A stretch of DNA of 64,000 bases, taken from the NCBI RefSeq assembly GCF_001027285.1, contig NZ_CP011509.1, positions 4,596,501 through 4,660,500 on the forward strand. The letters are read 5' to 3'. The translations under genes were made by a program, and so were the position numbers. This stretch comes from Archangium gephyra. Its GTDB lineage: Bacteria > Myxococcota > Myxococcia > Myxococcales > Myxococcaceae. This document shows, in pieces, positions 26,662 to 34,779 of the stretch. The first letter of the stretch is position 1. The number at the start of each line of letters is the position of its first letter. Under the pieces are notes generated by a model. It made no database searches. It saw only the letters and a program-made list of their open reading frames with translations, and had not been told where the DNA came from.

Positions 26662-27195
26662 GTGGCTTTCTACGAGCAGGATGTCGGCGTCCACATCGAC
26701 GAGAAGAAGCTCCAGGCGCGCGTGCGCGAGCTGGGTGCGCAGATCACCCGCGACTACCAGGGCAAGGAGCTGACGTTCATCTGCGTGCTCAAGGGCTCGG
26801 CGTTCTTCGCCATGGACCTGGCGCGCTACGTGGACCTGCCGCTGACGATCGAGTTCCTCGGGGTGTCCTCGTACCAGGGCGGCACCGAGACGACGGGCGA
26901 GGTGCGCATCACCACCGACGTGAGCAAGCCCATGGCGGGCAAGCACCTGCTCGTCATCGAGGACATCATCGACACCGGGCTCACCATGAGCTTCCTGCTG
27001 GAGAACCTGAAGGCCCGGCACCCGGCGTCCGTGAAGGTGTGCTCGCTGCTCGAGAAGCCCTCGCGCGCCCGCACCCAGGTGCCCATCGACTACAAGGGCT
27101 TCGTCATCGACGACGTCTTCGTGGTGGGCTACGGGCTCGACTACGCCGAGCGCTACCGCAACCTGCCCTTCATCGGCGTGATGAAGGGGAAGTAG
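26662..27195 (+). CDS. hpt: Hypoxanthine phosphoribosyltransferase
   Basis: 177 residues from GTG 26662, normal length. It has FICVLKGSAFFAMDLAR (conserved KG loop), the PRPP motif LLVIEDIIDTGLTMSFLL, then VPIDYKGFVIDDVFVVGYGLDYAERYRNLPFIGV, diagnostic for HPRT. It salvages hypoxanthine and guanine to IMP and GMP. It lies 10 bp after the uracil phosphoribosyltransferase-like gene in the same probable operon. The next gene, the RiPP exporter, begins 117 bp later with a different function. Confidence 0.95.
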   Translation: MAFYEQDVGVHIDEKKLQARVRELGAQITRDYQGKELTFICVLKGSAFFAMDLARYVDLPLTIEFLGVSSYQGGTETTGEVRITTDVSKPMAGKHLLVIEDIIDTGLTMSFLLENLKARHPASVKVCSLLEKPSRARTQVPIDYKGFVIDDVFVVGYGLDYAERYRNLPFIGVMKGK

Positions 27196-27312
27196 TCCCG
27201 GAGACCTCCGCCGTGTCCGGGGCCCGTCGGGTCCCCGGCCCGGCGGCCAGCGGACCAGGCGCTCCTTGCGAGGCAGTCCGCCCCTCCCCATGGTCTGGCC
27301 CATGCCACGTGC

Positions 27313-29565
27313 GTGGGTTCATTCATCCGAGGGGCCGTGCTAGCCGCTCCCGCCTTGCGCCTCCGCACCCGGCTCGCCCGGCGCCGCCGCTATCCGCTCC
27401 GCCGTCAGGTCGAGGAGTCGGACTGTGGCCCGGCCTGTCTGGAGATGATCTCCGCCTTCCACGGCTCGGAGCACGCCCAGGCCCTGCTGCGCGAGCTCAC
27501 GTACGTGCGCGCCCCGGGCGCCACCCTGTTGGACATCGCCCGGGCGGCGGAGCAGCTCGGCTTCCGGGCCCGGGGGGTCCACGTGGAGGACGCGGCCGAC
27601 CTCGAGGACGAGGAGGGTCAGGCCCTGCTGCCCGCCATCGCCCACTGGGAGGGCAACCACTTCGTCGTCCTGTATGAGGTGAATGCGCGCAACGCCGTGG
27701 TGGGAGACCCCGCCGTGGGCTTGCGGCGCATCCCTCGTGCCGAGCTGGCCTCGCATTGGAACGGCATCCTCCTACTGCTCGAGCCCACCGAGGCCCTCTT
27801 CCAGCCCCGGGCCGTGTCCGACGCGCCCGTGCGCCGTCCCACCGCGCTGCGCCGCTTCGCCCACGGGATGCTGCGCTACCGCGCGCTGCTGGCGCAGATC
27901 GTCCTCGCCACGCTCCTGCTGCAAGGGCTGGCGCTGGCGCAGCCGTTGCTCGTCCAGGGTCTGGTGGACAAGGCCGTGGGCGGACGCGACGTGCCGCTGC
28001 TCACCGCCATCGGCGTGGGCCTGGGCGTCCTGCTGGCCGCTCAGGTGGCCGTCACCGCCGTCCGGGGCGCCGCCCTGTTCCTGCTCTCCGGCAGCTACTC
28101 GATGCTGCTGCTCACCCGCTTCTGGAAGCGGCTGCTGTCACTGCCCCTGTCCTTCTTCGCCCGGCGCCACCGGGGTGATCTGCTCAAGCGCATCGAGGAC
28201 CACCAGCGCATCCGCCGCATCCTCCAGGGCGCCGCCTCCTCCGTGCTGCTCGACCTCGTCATGTTGGTGGGCTACTCCGGGGTGCTCCTGCTCTACGACA
28301 CCACCGTCTTCGCCCTCTTCCTCGGCGGGGCCGTCCTCTACGCGGCCTGGACGCTGATGCTGCTGCCTCGCCGCGGCCGTCTGGACGCCGAGCGCTTCCG
28401 CGTGGGGGCCGAGGCCAGCCGCCTGGAGCTGCAGATGCTCGGCGGCATCCAGACCCTCAAGGCCGCCAGCGCCGAGCAGCAGCTGCGTGCCTCCTGGGAG
28501 CGGCTCCAGGCCCGCGACTTCGCCGCCTGCCGCCGCCTCTGGTTGCTCGACACCCTCCACCAGGGCGGCACCCTCTTCATCAACCAGGCCATGTACCTGG
28601 GCATCCTCCTCTACGAGGCCTGGCTCGTGCTCGAGGGGCGTCTGTCTATCGGCCAGCTCGTCGCCACCCTCGCCATCCTCGCCCTGGTGCTCAACCCCCT
28701 GCAGAACCTCGTCACCTTCGTGCACGAGCTGCAGGACGTGGCCCTCTCCCTGCGCCGCGTGGAGGTCGTCTACGAGGCCGAGCCGGAGCCGCTCGACACG
28801 CCAGCAGCCCAGGCTCCGGGGCTCGCGCATGCCCCGGAGATCCGGCTCGAGCACGTCACCTTCCGCTATGGCTCTCCCCATGAGCCTCCCATCCTCGACG
28901 ACGTGAGCTTCACCCTGCCCGCGGGGAAGATGACCGCCATCGTCGGCCGCTCCGGCGCGGGCAAGACCACGCTCGCCCACCTGCTGCACGGCCTCTACCG
29001 TCCCCAGCAGGGCCGCATCCTCTACGACGGCCTCCCCTTGGAGTCGCTGCCTCCCACGCGCCTGCGCCGCTCGGTGGCCTACGTCTTCCAGAAGACGGAC
29101 ATCTTCGATGGCACGCTCGCGGAGAACATCTCCCTCGGGGACGAGCGGCCCGACCCGGAGCGGTTGATGCATGCCGCTCGCACCGCGTGCCTGGATGACC
29201 TGCTCGCGCTGCCTCGGGGGTTGGACACCCGCATCGGCGAGTCCGGCATCCGTCTCTCCGGTGGCGAGGAGCAGCGCCTGCAGCTCGCGCGCGCCATCTA
29301 TCGCGACCCCCGTGTGCTCTTCCTCGACGAGGCGACCAGCCACCTGGATGCCACCACCGAGCGCGCCATCACCGAGTCGCTCCAGCGGGAGGTGGCCGGC
29401 CGCACCGTGGTGGTGGTGGCGCACCGGCTCTCCACCATCCGCCGCGCGGACCTCATCGTCGTGCTGGAGCGCGGACGCGTGGTGGAGCAGGGCACTCACG
29501 ACGAACTGCTGGCCCGAGAGGGCGGACGCTACCGCGCGCTCGTGGAGAATCAGATGGAGGGTTGA
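27313..29565 (+). CDS. Peptidase C39-containing ABC transporter (RiPP leader cleavage and export)
   Basis: About 750 residues from GTG 27313 (start uncertain; GTG 27337 is an alternative). N-terminal C39 protease: Cys38 in EESDCGPACLEM, His116 in WEGNHFVVLYEV and Asp132 in VVGDPAVG, a complete triad. A membrane domain of about six helices spans roughly 190-480. The ATPase has GRSGAGKTT (about 545), LSGGEEQRLQLAR (about 648) and LFLDEATSHLD (about 670). Such PCATs cut leaders after double glycine and export the core. The nearby precursor has exactly that site, so it is the likely cargo. A small membrane protein gene follows after three bases. Confidence 0.93.
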   Translation: MGSFIRGAVLAAPALRLRTRLARRRRYPLRRQVEESDCGPACLEMISAFHGSEHAQALLRELTYVRAPGATLLDIARAAEQLGFRARGVHVEDAADLEDEEGQALLPAIAHWEGNHFVVLYEVNARNAVVGDPAVGLRRIPRAELASHWNGILLLLEPTEALFQPRAVSDAPVRRPTALRRFAHGMLRYRALLAQIVLATLLLQGLALAQPLLVQGLVDKAVGGRDVPLLTAIGVGLGVLLAAQVAVTAVRGAALFLLSGSYSMLLLTRFWKRLLSLPLSFFARRHRGDLLKRIEDHQRIRRILQGAASSVLLDLVMLVGYSGVLLLYDTTVFALFLGGAVLYAAWTLMLLPRRGRLDAERFRVGAEASRLELQMLGGIQTLKAASAEQQLRASWERLQARDFAACRRLWLLDTLHQGGTLFINQAMYLGILLYEAWLVLEGRLSIGQLVATLAILALVLNPLQNLVTFVHELQDVALSLRRVEVVYEAEPEPLDTPAAQAPGLAHAPEIRLEHVTFRYGSPHEPPILDDVSFTLPAGKMTAIVGRSGAGKTTLAHLLHGLYRPQQGRILYDGLPLESLPPTRLRRSVAYVFQKTDIFDGTLAENISLGDERPDPERLMHAARTACLDDLLALPRGLDTRIGESGIRLSGGEEQRLQLARAIYRDPRVLFLDEATSHLDATTERAITESLQREVAGRTVVVVAHRLSTIRRADLIVVLERGRVVEQGTHDELLAREGGRYRALVENQMEG

Positions 29566-29568
29566 AGG

Positions 29569-29739
29569 GTGCATCCACGTGAGGAGGACGAAGACGACCC
29601 GACACTCACCGAGGAGCTGCGCACCGTCATGCGTCCACGCTCCGGGCGGCTCCTCGTGCTGCTGGTGTTGATGGCACTGGTGCTGGGCGCGCTGGTGCTC
29701 GTGGCCTCACGCACGGTGCTCGCCGGCTTGTGGCGATGA
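29569..29739 (+). CDS. Small single-helix membrane protein
   Basis: 56 residues from GTG 29569, three bases after the stop of the exporter. An acidic N-terminus (HPREEDEDDPTLTEELRTV) is followed by basic MRPRSGR and one hydrophobic helix LLVLLVLMALVLGALVLVAS. No family is recognised. Its spacing indicates co-transcription and perhaps translational coupling with the exporter, so it may be an accessory subunit or a remnant of an HlyD-like adaptor, of which only the anchor would be left. The coding call rests on spacing and the clean topology. Confidence 0.5.
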   Translation: MHPREEDEDDPTLTEELRTVMRPRSGRLLVLLVLMALVLGALVLVASRTVLAGLWR

Positions 29740-29806
29740 CCGCGGGGCCGGACGGCAGGGCGGTGGGGTTGTCCCCACCGTCTCTGCTCGGATTCAACGG
29801 GAGTGC

Positions 29807-29968
29807 TCAGCAGGCCAGGCAGCCAGGGGGCTCTTCGCCACACGCGTAGGTGGTGATGTCCGGGCACTTCTTGTCCTGCACGGGCCCGGCGCCACCCTCG
29901 ATGCGAGCGAGGTCCTGCACGAAGAGTTCCTTGATCTTCTTGACCTTCTTTTCCTTCTTCGGCTCCAT
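29807..29968 (-). CDS. Graspetide-like RiPP precursor peptide (double-glycine leader, TTxxxxEE core)
   Basis: 53 residues from ATG 29968, with GGAGAG six bases upstream. The lysine-rich leader contains KELFVQDLARIEGG; the LFVQDL (15-20) resembles the LFIEDL leader motif recognised by the plesiocin ligase PsnB, and Gly25-Gly26 is a C39 cleavage site. The 27-residue core has TTYACGEE (39-46), which fits the TTxxxxEE macrocyclisation motif of group-2 graspetides, here only once. It also has four cysteines (35, 43, 50, 53). Expected modification: ester bonds from Thr39/Thr40 to Glu45/Glu46 by the ATP-grasp enzyme, plus one or two disulfides. The product and its activity are unknown. Confidence 0.85.
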   Translation of the reverse strand: MEPKKEKKVKKIKELFVQDLARIEGGAGPVQDKKCPDITTYACGEEPPGCLAC

Positions 29969-30144
29969 GGTCGTCTCTCCAGGCTTCGGTGGCGCGCGGG
30001 TCCATCCCACGAGCCGCAGGCGCTCGACGAACCTGCATTCGAGAGAACGACTCCCGGAGAGAGCCCAGTCCAGGAGAGCCGAGAAGCCATTCCATGCCCG
30101 AGTGCACGCCTGCCCTGGACACGGGCGCTCGACGGCTCGGCGGC

Positions 30145-31101
30145 TCAGGGAATGGAAGTGCGCGCGGCTCGCACGAGGGCCCGCGCCAGATGCCCGAGGA
30201 GGTCCGTGCCCGCGCGCGCGTCGAAGCCGAGGAACATGGGCGAGGCGTTGAGCTCGAGGAAGCGCAGCGTGCCCCGTGCATCCCGCTTGAGGTCCATCCC
30301 CGTCCAGCGCAGCCCCACCACCTCCGTGGCCCGGAGGCACTGACGCGCCACCTCGGGCGGTAGCTCGAAGGACTCGATGCGCTCCTCGTTCTGCCGGAAG
30401 TCGAGCGCACGCGAGATGATGCGCAGGCTGGCGATGATCTCCCCGTCGAGCACGTAGACGCGCACGTCCTCGCCGGGCATCAACTCCTGGAAGGTGACGG
30501 GGGCGGCCTCCAGGGCCTCCAGCCGTGCGTCGGTGAGATCCTCGGGCCCCAGCTCCAGCGTGGCCGCGCCGCCCTCGACGGGCTTGTAGGCCACGCGCCG
30601 GCCCGCGGCGAACCGGCGCACCGCCTCCGGATCATTCGTCCAGAGTGTCTCGGGCACCGGCAGCCCCGCGTCCGCCAGGAGCGCGAGCTGTACCGGCTTG
30701 GGCGTGCGCCAGTCCGAGGTGAGCGGGTTGTAGAGCGGCACGCCCATGGCCTCCCAGCGCCCCACCAGCCCGCGCAGCAGCGTGGTCTTCTCCCGGAAGG
30801 CCACGAGCGTGGTGCGCCAGTCGTCATCCATCGCCTCCTGTGCGTCCACGCCGAAGGTGAGCGGATGGGCGTGGTAGCTGCGCAGGTAGATGGCTCCGGG
30901 CCGCTCGAGACGCCGTCCCTCCAGGGTGATGCCGTCGAGGCCTTCCGTCAGGGACAGGCGCGTCTCCTGCGGGAAGGTGAGGGTGTCCACCATGAGGGCC
31001 TCGGCTCCCTCCTGCTCGACCCGGCGCGCCAGCTCCGACACGTGCGTGTCGTCGCGGGAGCCCACGAAGAGCACGGGCCGGGCGGGTGAGCGGGTCGTCA
31101 T
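30145..31101 (-). CDS. ATP-grasp ligase (RimK/MvdD/PsnB-like), graspetide macrocyclase
   Basis: 318 residues from ATG 31101, which overlaps the TGA of the VKOR-fusion gene (ATGA). ATP-grasp landmarks: VAYKPVEGGAATLELG with the nucleotide-binding Lys, FQELMPGEDVRVYVLDGEII, and the Mg-binding end GMDLKRDARGTLRFLELNASPMF, with Asp, Glu and Asn in place. The N-terminal part (LFVGSRDDTHVSELARRVE) is the pre-ATP-grasp domain seen in MvdD-type RiPP enzymes. The family joins side-chain carboxylates to hydroxyl or amine groups. The precursor gene lies 177 bp downstream on the same strand. Substrate assignment is by context and motif. Confidence 0.88.
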   Translation of the reverse strand: MTTRSPARPVLFVGSRDDTHVSELARRVEQEGAEALMVDTLTFPQETRLSLTEGLDGITLEGRRLERPGAIYLRSYHAHPLTFGVDAQEAMDDDWRTTLVAFREKTTLLRGLVGRWEAMGVPLYNPLTSDWRTPKPVQLALLADAGLPVPETLWTNDPEAVRRFAAGRRVAYKPVEGGAATLELGPEDLTDARLEALEAAPVTFQELMPGEDVRVYVLDGEIIASLRIISRALDFRQNEERIESFELPPEVARQCLRATEVVGLRWTGMDLKRDARGTLRFLELNASPMFLGFDARAGTDLLGHLARALVRAARTSIP

Positions 31102-32870
31102 GGTGCGTGTGCTCCTTCGGGGTGGGGTTCGACGGAGGAGATCCGGGGCGTGAGGGGGTCGAGCAGGGCTGGCCGGTCGAGCCACTCGGCGACATGGGCC
31201 AGCGGTGCCTCGCAGCGGCGGCCATCGAGGAAGAGGGTGGGCAGGCCCCGGGCATGACGCTGCTTGAGCGCGGCGGCCGCGTGTACCCGGGCCCGGGCAC
31301 GCTCTCGTACGGCCATGAGTGTTCCGGCCTCCTGTCCCGCATCCGCCGCCACGAGGGCCAGGGGCTCCCCGGCGTTCCGCAGGCGCGTGTAGTCCCGTTT
31401 GGCCGCGCGGAAGAGCTGGAGGAAGAGCTCGCCTCCCCAGGCCACTCCGGCCGCCGCGAGCGCCTCGCATGCCGCCTGGTCCTTCGGGTCATCCGGGTCC
31501 ATGGGCGCGAGCGCTACGTACGCGCGCACCTGCGCTCCGTGCCGTGCCAACAGCGTCTCGAGCTCCTCGAGGACGGGGCCGCAGTGGCCGCAAGCGGGGT
31601 GCGCCAGGACGATGAGCACGTGCGGTGCGTCCGCCTCTCCCAGCCGGGGTCCGAGGGCCTCTCCGTCGAGGGCCAGCCGTGGCTCCTGGGAGAGCTGCGC
31701 GAGCGTCGCCAGTGGGGAGCGCAGCAGGCGCGTGTGCTCCCGGAGGAGGGACTCGTTCTCGCTGCCGCGGGAGAGCAGGGGCACCGAGGAGGACAGCACC
31801 AGCCCGAACAGGAGCACCAGCAGCAGCGCGGCGGGAAGCAGGCCCGGCGGCGGCGTGGGCCCCCGCGGCAGGACTCCGAGGAGGAAGACGGCCGCGCCGC
31901 CGAGGTCCACCGCATGCACCATCATGCAGAGCGTGCAGAAGCGCCGCATCCGCACCTGCGCCACGACCAGGAGCAGGGACAGGGGCAGGGTGGGGAGGAA
32001 GGCCGCGCCCGTGAGCCACGTCTGCACCGGGCCGCCGCCGAGCGGAGCGGTGCACAGCACCAGCAACTGGGCTCCGAAGAAGGCGGTACCCAGTCCGGCC
32101 AGTGGCACTCCGGCGGGACTCGCCCAGGCGGAGAGCAGCACGCTCTCGCAGTCCAGCGCTCCGCCGCCTCCACACAGGCGCGAGGCCTTGCCGTCTCGTG
32201 TCCACGAGAGCGCCGTCAGTGCCGCCGCGAGTCCCACTCCAGAGAGCAGCGCCAGCAGTGCGGTGGGCAGCCGGAGGCCGGGGGGTTGGGCGAGCACTGC
32301 CCCTACGAGCAGCACGCCTACCAGCGCCGCCAGGAATCCGCGCATCCAGGGCGAGGCGGACGGGCCGGCGAGGGCCGTCTTCAGCTTCCAGTCCCGGAGG
32401 AGCAGTTCTCGTACGCGGTGACGGAGATAGCCCGGCTCGGGCTCGCCCTCGCCGCCGTACTCCAGGAAGACCACGACTCCCGACCAGAGGGCCGAGAGCG
32501 TGTCCCGATCCATCTCCCGGCTGCCCCGCCGGCTGTCCCAGATGCGGAAGGTGCCCGGCGTGTCCTCCGTCGGCGGAGTGACCGCTTCGAGCAGGCCGAA
32601 GCCTCCCTGGGGCCCGGACTGGAAGTGGAGGATGGCGGGTAGCTCGTCCGCCTCCAGGGTGTCGAGGGTCTCCAGGTCTCCCTGGCCCGCGGTGACGTCC
32701 AGCCCCAACGCGGGAGCCTCCTGCGCCAGGGCCAGCAGGGTGCCTGGTTGCGCGTGGCGTGCGAGGACCTCGCGCACGTGGGTTCGCGAGTAGCGCAGGC
32801 CCAGGCGCCGGGCCACCTCGGCGAGGACCTCCGCCGGGTCATCGCTGGGGACGTCGGGATCTCGAAGCAT
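31098..32870 (-). CDS. C39-like / VKOR / thioredoxin-like fusion protein, putative disulfide-forming enzyme
   Basis: 590 residues from ATG 32870. The N-terminal about 140 residues resemble a C39 peptidase fold, but the position of the catalytic Cys is occupied otherwise, so it is probably non-proteolytic. A VKOR membrane domain follows (about 178-365, five helices) with the loop pair Cys233/Cys241 (LDCESV) and active-site FCTLC (312/315). The soluble C-terminus has a thioredoxin-like CGHC (427-430) in HPACGHCGPVLEEL. VKOR-Trx fusions act as DsbB/DsbA-like disulfide generators. Its stop overlaps the start of the ATP-grasp gene. The degenerate C39 domain may bind the leader; that is inference. 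Confidence 0.85.
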   Translation of the reverse strand: MLRDPDVPSDDPAEVLAEVARRLGLRYSRTHVREVLARHAQPGTLLALAQEAPALGLDVTAGQGDLETLDTLEADELPAILHFQSGPQGGFGLLEAVTPPTEDTPGTFRIWDSRRGSREMDRDTLSALWSGVVVFLEYGGEGEPEPGYLRHRVRELLLRDWKLKTALAGPSASPWMRGFLAALVGVLLVGAVLAQPPGLRLPTALLALLSGVGLAAALTALSWTRDGKASRLCGGGGALDCESVLLSAWASPAGVPLAGLGTAFFGAQLLVLCTAPLGGGPVQTWLTGAAFLPTLPLSLLLVVAQVRMRRFCTLCMMVHAVDLGGAAVFLLGVLPRGPTPPPGLLPAALLLVLLFGLVLSSSVPLLSRGSENESLLREHTRLLRSPLATLAQLSQEPRLALDGEALGPRLGEADAPHVLIVLAHPACGHCGPVLEELETLLARHGAQVRAYVALAPMDPDDPKDQAACEALAAAGVAWGGELFLQLFRAAKRDYTRLRNAGEPLALVAADAGQEAGTLMAVRERARARVHAAAALKQRHARGLPTLFLDGRRCEAPLAHVAEWLDRPALLDPLTPRISSVEPHPEGAHAP

Positions 32871-33013
32871 CGGGATACACGCCGGAAGGGCGCGCTTCCC
32901 GGAGATAAGGCGGGGGGCAGGTCCGTGACGCCGGTAACCCGCTGACACGAGCACCAATGAACAGATCCGGCCCCTGGCGATGAAGAGTGGTCAGGGGAAA
33001 CGTCCTCCAGCCT

Positions 33014-33919
33014 TCACGAATCTTTTCTCGTGGAGGTGGGGTCCGGCACGCACACCCAGGGTTGGCTTGGATGGTTGCGGCCACAGCGGAAACCCGGTCC
33101 ACAGGCCGAGGTGTTTTCGGGGTCACACGACTTGCGGCATTGGAAGAGGAAGCAGGCCGTTTCCTCCGGGCAGGGTGGCCTGCTCGTGCCACAACCCTGC
33201 AGACATTCCATCCAAATATGACCCGGAGTGCGCGGATTGGCATTGAGTGTGCAGTGCTGGCCCTGCGGGCAGGGGGTTTGCTCGCAATCTTGTCCATGAA
33301 TCGTCATGCAGACAGACCCCTGTCCTGCCATCAACCCGATACAGCGCTGGCCCGCCGGACAGGGTCGGTCTTCACAGGTAGGCATGCAGTAGGAGCCTTC
33401 TTTGTCGGAATGGCAATAGTACCCCTCCGGGCAACTGGCGGACTCGTCCACACGGCACGGGCGACCGCAGAATCCATGGCAGAAGAGGCCCTTCGCACAG
33501 CCGTCCTTTGGGCTTTCAGGCAGGGATTGGCAGAGTTCACCCTCCGTGCGCACGCCGGTGAGCGAGCAGATGCCGATCATGTCCTTGTCATTTTCAGCGG
33601 ACCAGGGGATGCAGGCGAAGCCTTGTGGGCAATGTTCATCCCCCGTGCACAAGCTGTCCGTGCAGTGGTAGCGGCTTGTCGGCACGTCGTAGGCGCAGCG
33701 GAGTGGATGATCGCAGTCCGCGTCGGTGCGGCAGTCATGCGCATAGGTGGGCAGGCGCAGGCGCTCCTCAAGTGAAAGCATGGGGACGAGCGTCCTACCC
33801 GGGGGCAGCGTCATCCGCTCACTGGACCCATGCCCGGACATGGCGATGGAGATCAACCAGACAAGGGGCAGAGGCATGAGGAGAACGAGCAAAGTGGACA
33901 CTGCTTTGCGCCATTTCAT
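33014..33919 (-). CDS. Cysteine-rich exported protein
   Basis: 301 residues. An N-terminal hydrophobic segment (TLLVLLMPLPLVWLISIAM) acts as signal or anchor. The remainder has about 36 cysteines in EGF/Dickkopf-like small modules: CRTDADCDHPLRCAY, CTGDEHCPQGFAC, CPEGYYCHSDKEGSYC, CPAGQRC and CGPGFRC. Such proteins fold outside the cytoplasm with many disulfides, and their function in myxobacteria is unknown. Composition is somewhat less GC-rich than the neighbours. It lies 12 bp after a small lipoprotein gene, in the same operon, and 143 bp from the VKOR-fusion gene start on the same strand. Confidence 0.7.
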   Translation of the reverse strand: MKWRKAVSTLLVLLMPLPLVWLISIAMSGHGSSERMTLPPGRTLVPMLSLEERLRLPTYAHDCRTDADCDHPLRCAYDVPTSRYHCTDSLCTGDEHCPQGFACIPWSAENDKDMIGICSLTGVRTEGELCQSLPESPKDGCAKGLFCHGFCGRPCRVDESASCPEGYYCHSDKEGSYCMPTCEDRPCPAGQRCIGLMAGQGSVCMTIHGQDCEQTPCPQGQHCTLNANPRTPGHIWMECLQGCGTSRPPCPEETACFLFQCRKSCDPENTSACGPGFRCGRNHPSQPWVCVPDPTSTRKDS

Positions 33920-33931
33920 GCGCCATTCCTG

Positions 33932-34162
33932 CTAATTCCTGGCGGGTTTACATACGGCAGGACATCCCTTTTGTTGTGAGGGCGGTCTGCTCCAGTAGTC
34001 TTCACCGCATTTCTCCATCCACTCTTCATCGCTCAGGTGGCATTGCTGATGGCGATTCACCATGTCCCTGTGGAGGGCCATGGGGAGTGATCCGTCCGGT
34101 CCGAAGGCCGTGCAGCCCATCATCACGGTGAGCAGTGGCAACAGCAAAGGTCTCGCTGGCAT
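33932..34162 (-). CDS. Small cysteine-containing lipoprotein
   Basis: 76 residues from ATG 34162. The N-terminus PLLLPLLTVMMGC is a lipobox with Cys at about 17. The short mature part has five further cysteines or so (HQQCHLSDEEW, KCGEDYW, KGCPAVCKP). No family is recognised. It lies 12 bp upstream of the cysteine-rich exported protein gene on the same strand, so the two are probably made together. The mature part shares the style (short, Cys, Trp) of the toxin-like lipoprotein tails elsewhere in the window, but I see no real alignment. Confidence 0.6.
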   Translation of the reverse strand: MPARPLLLPLLTVMMGCTAFGPDGSLPMALHRDMVNRHQQCHLSDEEWMEKCGEDYWSRPPSQQKGCPAVCKPARN

Positions 34163-34194
34163 GGGGCCTTCCCTGTTCGCAGCCGGGGCCGTGC

Positions 34195-34725
34195 TCAGGC
34201 GCGCTGAGATCGCTTCCTGGCCGGAGCCTTCTTCGCCGCGGCCTTCTTCGCGGGAGCCTTCTTCGCCGCGGCCGGCGCGGACTTCCGGGCCGGTGCGCTC
34301 CGGGTCTTGGCGGGCGCCTTCTCCGCCTTGGGCGCTCCCGCCGCACCGCCCAGCTGCGCCACGAGCTTCTTGGGCGCCACCGCGCGGTAGCTCTCGTCCA
34401 GCCACTGGCGCAGCATGTCGAGCGGCGGCGTGTCACGCGCACCGAAGCTCGCGGACACCCAGCCGCTCTTGCCCAGGCCGTACCCCGTCGGCTGCACGAA
34501 CGGCAGCATCAGCGCCGCCCCGTTCGACTGCGGCAGCTTCATGGACATCGACAGGCCCTCGCCCGTCAGCGACAGGAAGACGAAGGCCTTTCCCTTCACC
34601 TTGAGCGTCCGGTGCCCCCACGGGAAATCCTCGGTCACCTCGGGGTAGCCCATGCCCGCCTCGCGCAGGGCCAGTTCGAAGGGCTCGAGTCGCTTCATCT
34701 CGGGGGGAACCGGAGTCATCGTCAT
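34195..34725 (-). CDS. MmcQ/YjbR family protein with histone-H1-like tail
   Basis: 176 residues. The first about 115 are an MmcQ/YjbR domain: [27 protein letters not shown] followed by [12 protein letters not shown] and [20 protein letters not shown]. The fold is a double-wing DNA-binding-like domain of unknown function. The last about 60 residues are Ala/Lys/Pro-rich ([16 protein letters not shown]), like the tail of histone H1 and several bacterial histone-like proteins. That suggests nucleic-acid binding. It is upstream of the small lipoprotein gene, 32 bp apart, so co-transcription is possible though the functions look unrelated. Confidence 0.8.
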   Translation of the reverse strand: MTMTPVPPEMKRLEPFELALREAGMGYPEVTEDFPWGHRTLKVKGKAFVFLSLTGEGLSMSMKLPQSNGAALMLPFVQPTGYGLGKSGWVSASFGARDTPPLDMLRQWLDESYRAVAPKKLVAQLGGAAGAPKAEKAPAKTRSAPARKSAPAAAKKAPAKKAAAKKAPARKRSQRA

Positions 34726-34779
34726 GGAGTGCGTCTCCTCGTGGGGCCCTCAGGTATACCCCACGCGGATTCGCCTCCC

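Noticed and set aside
30145-31470. A longer ATP-grasp reading starting upstream of 31101
   Set aside because: The extra 123 residues lie inside the VKOR-fusion gene in another frame and are Arg/Pro/Gly-rich noise. ATG 31101 gives a coupled start and the expected N-terminal domain.
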